Shown in pieces: positions 6,789 to 10,956 of a stretch of 10,956 nucleotides of DNA. Source of the DNA: an uncultured Lachnospiraceae bacterium (GTDB lineage: Bacteria; Bacillota; Clostridia; Lachnospirales; Lachnospiraceae); NCBI GenBank assembly GCA_934370915.1, contig CAKRNI010000079.1:1-10956 (forward strand). Reading direction: 5' to 3'. The translations under genes were made by a program, and so were the position numbers. The notes beneath the pieces are model-generated. The model had not been told where the DNA came from. It searched no databases and saw only the letters and a program-made list of their open reading frames with translations. Within the stretch, counting starts at the first letter, position 1. The number at the start of each line of letters is the position of its first letter.

Positions 6789-6828
6789 AAAAACGCCACC
6801 ATACCTTTCCAAAGCTACGCTTTAAAAA

Positions 6829-6857
6829 ATAGTATGATGGCAGTTATTATTTTATGC
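6829..6857 (-). promoter_or_regulatory. sipL: Sigma-E-like (mother-cell) promoter of sipL
   Basis: On the minus strand GCATAAAA (6857-6850), 13 bp, then CATACTAT (6836-6829), about 40 nt before the start codon. The -10 resembles the CATACAnT of sigma-E promoters and the -35 keeps the ATA core; spacing fits. C. difficile sipL is a mother-cell gene, so the context agrees. No good sigma-A promoter is seen here. Confidence 0.5.
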
Positions 6858-6863
6858 CCGTTG

Positions 6864-6935
6864 GTAACTACTCAGTACCTTCATAGTTACACGCAAAAAT
6901 CCATTCCAGATCAGCTTCGCTGATGGGATTTTTGC
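6864..6935 (-). repeat. Two-hairpin intergenic element, copy B
   Basis: On the minus strand the first stem pairs GCAAAAATCC (6935-6926) with GGATTTTTGC (6902-6893), 10 bp, with an inner 6-bp ATCAGC/GCTGAT hairpin (6924-6910, loop 3 nt). After 2 nt, the second stem pairs GTAACTA (6890-6884) with TAGTTAC (6870-6864), 7 bp, 13-nt loop. Total length of this second hairpin is 27 nt, as in copy A at 4457-4483, but the arm sequence differs and still pairs. The core GCAAAAATCCATT (plus strand 6893-6905) is identical to 4486-4498. Confidence 0.6.
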
Positions 6936-6960
6936 TCTCCAGCCTATGTTTTCTTACGGT

Positions 6961-7088
6961 CAGCGCAGCAAGTGCGCAGACCTACTGAACAGTTACGCCC
7001 GTTGTTACTTTCAGTCTGGCAGCCTGAGCTTCTTTTCGCTCAATGCACAAGGTTTGCTTAAAAGTTCTCAGGCTGTACTGCTGCCTGA
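6961..7088. repeat. Hairpin-rich non-coding block between sipL and cysE
   Basis: Several inverted repeats lie here: GCGCA/TGCGC (6963-6977); CAGCCTGAG (7020-7028) with CTCAGGCTG (7067-7075), 9 bp; and TCAGGC (7068-7073) with GCCTGA (7083-7088), 6 bp. The last two share an arm and exclude each other. GCCCGTTG occurs at 6856-6863 and 6997-7004 with similar sequence after each copy. No T-run follows any stem, so a classical cysE terminator is not evident. No protein reading looks convincing. Probably intergenic repeat DNA, perhaps acting as a cysE mRNA 3' structure. Confidence 0.5.
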
Positions 7089-7098
7089 ATCCATTCTG

Positions 7099-7749
7099 CT
7101 ACAGCTCCTCCTTTGCCTCTTCCAGCTCCTTCTCCAGCTCCTTCACCCGGCGTTCCAGTTCATCGATGGTCTCCTGCATCCTGCAGATATGTTCCATATT
7201 GACTTTCTTCGCCGGGTCCTTCACCGGCACACCGTCCTTTTTGACCTGTCTCGCCGGGATTCCAGCCGCCGTACTGTTCTCTTCGAGGGGTTTTAAGAGA
7301 ACCGCATTGGCCGCGATCTGACAGTTGTCACCCACCTCGAAGGCGCCAAGGATCTTCGCACCTGCACCGATCAGCACATTGTTTCCGATCGTCGGATGAC
7401 GTTTTCCCTTCTTTGTTCCGACACCGCCCAGTGTTACGCCCTGATAGATCGTGCAGTTGTCTCCCACCACTGTAGTCTCACCGATAACGATGCCGCAGCC
7501 ATGATCGATGAGGATCCCATGTCCCAGAACAGCCCCGGGATGGATCTCGATCAGGGTAAAAAATCTGGCGATCTGGGAGATCAGACGGCCAAGGAACCGC
7601 ATATTGTGGGTCCAGAGCCAGTGAGCGATCCGGTGCCAGATCAGGGCATGGACGCCCTGATATAAAAGCAGTACCTCCAGCGCACTTCTCGCCGCCGGAT
7701 CCCTCTCCTGAACTGCCTTCACATCAAGCCAGATATCTTTTAACAACAT
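7099..7749 (-). CDS. cysE: Serine O-acetyltransferase (EpsC/CysE)
   Basis: A 216-residue enzyme that transfers acetyl from acetyl-CoA to L-serine, giving O-acetylserine for cysteine synthesis in the cytoplasm. After an alpha-helical N-terminus (1-60) comes a left-handed beta helix of hexapeptide repeats from about 66 to 170, with the signature IEIHPGA (67-73), I-D82-H83-G, GETTVVG, and GVTLGGVGTKKGKRHPTIG (104-122). H83 matches the catalytic His of CysE; R117-H118 match substrate residues. The short EpsC-type N-terminus is normal for Bacillota. The C-terminus ends in an extra charged coiled coil (about 187-216). The start at 7749 follows a strong GGAGG-rich site; a longer reading from 7794 would place that site inside the gene. 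It has its own promoter at 7803-7831, and no T-box leader is visible in the short 5' region. Confidence 0.96.
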   Translation of the reverse strand: MLLKDIWLDVKAVQERDPAARSALEVLLLYQGVHALIWHRIAHWLWTHNMRFLGRLISQIARFFTLIEIHPGAVLGHGILIDHGCGIVIGETTVVGDNCTIYQGVTLGGVGTKKGKRHPTIGNNVLIGAGAKILGAFEVGDNCQIAANAVLLKPLEENSTAAGIPARQVKKDGVPVKDPAKKVNMEHICRMQETIDELERRVKELEKELEEAKEEL

Positions 7750-7802
7750 GTTTTCCTCTCCTCCTGTCATCCCGATGTAATCTCTTCCTGTCAATTACAA
7801 GT

Positions 7803-7831
7803 ATTCTAACAGAAACAATTGTCAAAGTAAA
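7803..7831 (-). promoter_or_regulatory. cysE: Extended -10 promoter of cysE
   Basis: On the minus strand TTTACT (7831-7826), 17 bp, then TAGAAT (7808-7803) with TGT just before the -10 giving an extended -10. It predicts a leader of about 45-50 nt before the ATG at 7749. A TTGACA at 7827-7822 is a perfect -35 box but lies only 13 bp from TAGAAT, or 16 bp from a poor TACTTG. Confidence 0.6.
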
Positions 7832-7870
7832 GTGTTAAAGTTTTACATTGTGCCAATTTTTTATATTTTG

Positions 7871-8314
7871 TTACCGGAAAACTACCGGTTTATCCCGGTA
7901 CTCTGTTTTCACGATCAGCACCGGATAGGAATTTTCCGTTCCTTTCGCCTCCCCGGCTTCCGGTCCCTGCAGTTCGGTGCGGATCACGATGGAATTGTCA
8001 GTCTCGCAGAGCGCCTTCACCGCCACGCTGTAGCCGCCGCCCTTCTGGGGGCCCTCACCGATGACGATATACATCTCCTGCCCGTCCGCGTATGTCAGCT
8101 TGAATGGTTTTTCCCTCTTTTTGTCGATCAGCTCCTTAAGTGCCGCCGGAATATCCGCCTCCCCGGTGACTGTGAACTCCAGATCCTTCCCCTGTGTTTC
8201 CTCTGAATTTTCGGACTGACATCCGGTAAATGCCGCGATCCCGCCTAAGATCACCGTCAGGACTCCCAGCACCGTAAGCACCTTTCTTGCGCGCCTTGGC
8301 AAACGTCTGAACAT
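7871..8314 (-). CDS. PrcB-like lipoprotein
   Basis: A 147-residue protein with an N-terminus for export: basic residues 2-11, hydrophobic 12-29, and a lipobox-like FTGC with C32 as the likely lipidated residue. The mature part has a Glu/Ser-rich linker, then a domain at about 70-147 with MYIVIGEGPQKGGGYSVAV and later PVLIVKT, resembling the PrcB C-terminal domain (a G-x-x-P-x-GGYSV-like motif, then a Py-hh-hK motif). PrcB is a surface partner of a protease in treponemes; in Clostridia related lipoproteins are uncharacterised. It follows the HicB-like gene by 76 nt, and GGGGAT before the start is held in a hairpin arm. The cysE gene follows with its own promoter. The domain call is moderate; protease association is not shown here. 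Confidence 0.82.
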   Translation of the reverse strand: MFRRLPRRARKVLTVLGVLTVILGGIAAFTGCQSENSEETQGKDLEFTVTGEADIPAALKELIDKKREKPFKLTYADGQEMYIVIGEGPQKGGGYSVAVKALCETDNSIVIRTELQGPEAGEAKGTENSYPVLIVKTEYRDKPVVFR

Positions 8315-8321
8315 AAAATAA

Positions 8322-8363
8322 GATCCCCGTCATGGATTTTGTTACAATCCTATTCCGGGGATC
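8322..8363 (-). terminator. Hairpin with T-rich tail that also covers the PrcB-like RBS
   Basis: GATCCCCG (8322-8329) and CGGGGATC (8356-8363) pair perfectly, with a second inner stem GGATT/AATCC (8334-8338 and 8346-8350). On the minus strand the distal arm is followed by TTATTTT and then the ATG at 8314. The GGGGAT in that arm is the only Shine-Dalgarno-like sequence for the PrcB-like gene, so the hairpin may attenuate transcription, block translation, or both. Confidence 0.6.
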
Positions 8364-8390
8364 CCATTTATATGAGTTTCTTATTTTTTA

Positions 8391-8669
8391 TCAGTCGCTG
8401 TCCGGCAAAAACTTGATCTTTACCATGATCTGCTTTGCAACCTGATTCTCTGCAAGCTTAATATCGTCTACATGAGTCGCGAAAGGCAGGTCGGCCTCGA
8501 ATTCTTCCAGCTCTACGCTGATCCAGTTCTGGGCTGCGTCTCTGGCGTTTTCGATAGCGTCCTCTAAATCGGCACCGTCCGCCTCACACATCTCCAAATC
8601 CGGAAAGAATGCGTGATAACCGGTTCCATCTTCTTTCTCTGTAAATACGGCAGGATATGTAAATGTCAT
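8391..8669 (-). CDS. HicB-like protein without a HicA partner
   Basis: A 92-residue soluble acidic protein with the partial RNase H-like fold of HicB antitoxins: a beta strand TFTYPAVFTEKEDGTGYHAF (2-21), then FPDLEMCEADGADLEDAIENARDAAQNW (the DL-x-C-x-x-x-G-x-x-x-x-x-A motif), then two further strands ending in IMVKIKF. In classical HicAB pairs a small HicA mRNA interferase lies next to it; no HicA-like ORF is found either side, and there is no C-terminal HTH or RHH domain. It therefore appears to be a solitary family member with another role. The start at 8669 has GGAGAGGAG upstream. It follows pnp by 127 nt, across two inverted repeats, and precedes the PrcB-like gene. Function unknown. 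Confidence 0.9.
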   Translation of the reverse strand: MTFTYPAVFTEKEDGTGYHAFFPDLEMCEADGADLEDAIENARDAAQNWISVELEEFEADLPFATHVDDIKLAENQVAKQIMVKIKFLPDSD

Positions 8670-8701
8670 AGTTTTCTCCTCTCCGATCTTTTTTTAATCA
8701 A

Positions 8702-8747
8702 CATGAGCCGCAGGCTGCAAAGCAAACGCTGCAGGCTGCGGCCCATG
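8702..8747. repeat. Imperfect inverted repeat after pnp
   Basis: GCCGCAGGCTGCA (8707-8719) and TGCAGGCTGCGGC (8730-8742) pair with one mismatch, loop 10 nt, and CATG sequences outside at 8702-8705 and 8744-8747 extend the stem. GCAGGCTGC occurs twice as a direct repeat. On the minus strand no T-run follows (ATGTTGATT), so it is more likely an mRNA 3'-end stabiliser or weak terminator of pnp than a classical terminator. Confidence 0.55.
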
Positions 8748-8755
8748 TATTTATC

Positions 8756-8800
8756 GTAAGCAGCACCGTTCAGTCTTGGCTGAACTCTGACGTAGCTTAC
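8756..8800. repeat. Nested inverted repeat overlapping the pnp stop
   Basis: An outer pair GTAAGC (8756-8761) and GCTTAC (8795-8800) encloses an inner pair GTTCAG (8768-8773) and CTGAAC (8780-8785). The outer right arm includes the pnp stop codon. Together with the repeat at 8702-8747 it fills the pnp to HicB-like gap. Confidence 0.45.
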
Positions 8801-10956
8801 TCGTTATCTTCTTTCTTTTCAGAACGCTCGCGTCTGTCGTCGCGGCGTCCGCCTCTTCTGTCGTCACGTCTCTCCGGACGGTCGCTTCTCTCGCGTCTCT
8901 CCGGACGTGTCAGCTTCTCAAGGTCTGCTGTCATATCTTCCGGTCTCATGGTCAGGTTGATTCTGCCCATGCGGTCTACCTCAACGACTCTGACGGTAAC
9001 CTCATCGCCGATGTTTACGACATCTTCGACTTTTGCTACGCGCTTGTCGGAGAGCTTGGAGATATGAACCATGCCATCCTTGTTCGGAGCAAGCTCAACG
9101 AATGCGCCGAATTCCATGATGCGGACAACCTTACCTGTGTAGATCATGCCCGGCTCAACATCTGTCACGATGTTCTTGATCGTAGCGATCGCCTTGTCGA
9201 TCATCTCCTGATCAGTACCGCAGACATTGACTGCGCCGTCGTCTGTGATGTCGATCTTAACGCCTGTCTCCTCGATGATCTTATTGATCACTTTACCCTG
9301 CTTGCCGACTACATCGCCGATCTTCGCCGGATCGATGGTGATCTGTGTGATCTTCGGAGCGTACTTGGACAGAGTCTTTCTCGGCTCGCTGATAACCGGA
9401 GCCATAATGTTATCCATGATGTAAAGTCTTGCTTCACGGCAGCGTCTGATCGCCTCCTCGATGATCGGGCGTGTTAAACCGTGGATCTTGATATCCATCT
9501 GGATCGCTGTGATACCTTCGTGAGTACCGCCTACCTTGAAGTCCATGTCTCCGAAGAAGTCCTCAAGGCCCTGGATATCGGTCAGAACGATGTAATCATC
9601 ATCTGTCTCGCCTGTTACAAGACCGCAGGAGATACCGGCTACCATAGTCTTGATCGGAACACCTGCTGCCATAAGGGACAGGGTAGATGCACAGATGCTT
9701 GCCTGGGATGTGGAACCGTTGGACTCCATCGTCTCAGATACGGTACGGATCGCGTACGGGAACTCTTCCTCGCTCGGGAGTACCGGTACAAGGGCACGCT
9801 CAGCAAGAGCGCCATGACCGATCTCACGGCGTCCCGGTCCTCTGGACGGCTTTGTCTCGCCTACGGAGAAGGACGGGAAGTTGTAGTGGTGCATATATCT
9901 CTTAGTTGTCTCATTCTCATCAAGACCGTCAAGACGCTGTGCCTCGGAAAGCGGAGCCAGTGTGCAGGCATTTAAGATCTGAGTCTGTCCACGGGTAAAC
10001 ATACCGGATCCATGTACACGCGGAAGGATGTCGATCTCAGCAGCTAACGGACGGATCTCGTCGATGCGGCGGCCATCCGGACGCTTGTGGTCTTTTAAGA
10101 TCATCTTTCTTACAGTCTTCTTCTGATACTGGTAAACAGCCTGTCCGATAAGCGGAAGCCACTCTTCGTTCTCAGCGAAAGCCTCTTCGAGACGCTCTGT
10201 GATCTGGCGGATGTTCTCCTCACGTTTCTGCTTCTCGTCTGTGAATACAGCCTCTTCCATCTCAGCCGGCGGAACGATCTCTTTGATCGCAGCGAACAGC
10301 TCGTCCGGAATTGCACAGCTCTCGTAGGAGTGCTTTTCTTTACCGCACTCAGCAACGATGCGGTCGATGAATTTGATGATCTCCTGGTTTACTTCGTGTG
10401 CCTTGAAGATCGCGTCGATCATGGTCTGCTCCGGAACTTCCTTCGCGCCGGCCTCGATCATGATAACTTTCTCTCTTGTGGATGCAACGGTAAGGGCAAG
10501 GTCAGATACTTTCTTCTGAGCAGATGTCGGGTTGATAATGAACTCGCCGTCAATAAGACCTACCTGAGTCATTGCGCACGGACCGTCGAACGGGATATCG
10601 GAAATGCATGTAGCGATCGCGGAACCGAGCATAGCGGTAAGCTCCGGGCTGCACTCCGGGTCAACAGACATAACAATGTTGTCAAGTGTTACGTCGTTTC
10701 TGTAGTCCTTCGGGAATAACGGACGCATCGGACGGTCGATAACACGGGAAGTAAGGGTTGCGTTCTCGGATGCCTTTCCCTCTCTCTTTGTGAATCCGCC
10801 CGGGATCTTTCCTACAGAGTATAATTTTTCTTCATATTCTACGCTTAACGGGAAGAAATCAATTCCGTCTCTCGGCTTGTCAGATGCAGTTGCGGTAGAA
10901 AGAACAACTGTATCGCCGTAGTGCATGAATGCTGCACCGTTTGCCTGCTTTGCAAC
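8797..10956 (-). CDS. pnp: Polyribonucleotide nucleotidyltransferase (PNPase), 5' end outside window
   Basis: Phosphorolytic 3'-5' exoribonuclease for mRNA turnover, active as a trimer. 719 residues are visible; the frame is open to the window edge and begins VAKQANGAAFMHYGDTVVL, so only about 20 N-terminal residues are missing (typical length near 700). Visible order: RNase PH-like core 1, helical domain, core 2 with FTRGQTQ (about 320-326), SNGSTSQAS, and the metal-binding DMD (D470, D472 in GDMDFKVGG), KH domain with G-K-Q-G (about 551-554), and S1 domain (about 604-672). The C-terminus is a tail of about 39 residues (681-719) rich in Arg, Asp and Glu, including RRGGRRDD, an RNA-binding-like extension. 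An internal ATG at 10926 is not the start. In related genomes rpsO often lies upstream, beyond this window. Confidence 0.97.
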   Translation of the reverse strand, partial: VAKQANGAAFMHYGDTVVLSTATASDKPRDGIDFFPLSVEYEEKLYSVGKIPGGFTKREGKASENATLTSRVIDRPMRPLFPKDYRNDVTLDNIVMSVDPECSPELTAMLGSAIATCISDIPFDGPCAMTQVGLIDGEFIINPTSAQKKVSDLALTVASTREKVIMIEAGAKEVPEQTMIDAIFKAHEVNQEIIKFIDRIVAECGKEKHSYESCAIPDELFAAIKEIVPPAEMEEAVFTDEKQKREENIRQITERLEEAFAENEEWLPLIGQAVYQYQKKTVRKMILKDHKRPDGRRIDEIRPLAAEIDILPRVHGSGMFTRGQTQILNACTLAPLSEAQRLDGLDENETTKRYMHHYNFPSFSVGETKPSRGPGRREIGHGALAERALVPVLPSEEEFPYAIRTVSETMESNGSTSQASICASTLSLMAAGVPIKTMVAGISCGLVTGETDDDYIVLTDIQGLEDFFGDMDFKVGGTHEGITAIQMDIKIHGLTRPIIEEAIRRCREARLYIMDNIMAPVISEPRKTLSKYAPKITQITIDPAKIGDVVGKQGKVINKIIEETGVKIDITDDGAVNVCGTDQEMIDKAIATIKNIVTDVEPGMIYTGKVVRIMEFGAFVELAPNKDGMVHISKLSDKRVAKVEDVVNIGDEVTVRVVEVDRMGRINLTMRPEDMTADLEKLTRPERRERSDRPERRDDRRGGRRDDRRERSEKKEDNE

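Noticed and set aside
4852..7098. CRISPR array or tRNA in the non-coding stretches
   Set aside because: Repeats are few, not regularly spaced and mostly inverted; no cloverleaf was found.
6946..7321. Plus-strand ORFs over the sipL-cysE gap, rich in Ser, Phe and Leu
   Set aside because: They run into cysE on the opposite strand, and their low-complexity Ser/Phe/Leu content comes from the antisense of the cysE coiled-coil codons.

Overview
The window most resembles a chromosomal segment of a spore-forming, anaerobic-type Bacillota, probably class Clostridia and near Lachnospiraceae. The evidence is a SipL-like spore-coat morphogenesis protein (three SPOCS-type repeats plus LysM), a DacF-type carboxypeptidase, an EpsC-type serine acetyltransferase, Gram-positive ribosome binding sites and sigma-A-type promoters. 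The assignment rests on protein style only. All genes except the first lie on the minus strand.

Layout. 1-830: a plus-strand TrhA/hemolysin III-type membrane protein with its own terminator. 831-2800: an AT-rich island holding four tightly packed minus-strand genes: an XRE-type regulator, a DUF4869-like protein, a 133-residue P-loop protein and a 223-residue Toprim-like protein. They are read from one strong extended -10 promoter that carries inverted-repeat operator candidates. 2806-4434: a D-Ala-D-Ala carboxypeptidase with an unusual C-terminus and a strong terminator. 4588-4851: a small GIY-YIG protein. 4852-5181: no convincing gene. 5182-6788: sipL with terminator and a sigma-E-like promoter. 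6840-7098: non-coding, hairpin-rich sequence. 7099-7749: cysE with its own promoter. 7871-8669: a PrcB-like lipoprotein and an orphan HicB-like protein. 8797-10956: pnp, whose N-terminus lies outside the window.

The core genes are ordinary housekeeping and sporulation functions: mRNA turnover (pnp), cysteine synthesis (cysE), cell-wall trimming (carboxypeptidase) and spore coat (sipL). Two things stand out. The first is the four-gene AT-rich cassette. Its P-loop protein plus Toprim-like protein, under a Cro/CI-type regulator, recalls the nucleotide-sensor plus nuclease logic of OLD/PARIS-type defence, but the proteins are much smaller and are not any characterised system I can name. The second is a two-hairpin intergenic element present twice (4457-4520 and 6864-6935). 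The hairpin next to the conserved core is 27 nt long in both copies, yet its arms have different, internally complementary sequences, which is the signature of a conserved RNA or DNA structure.
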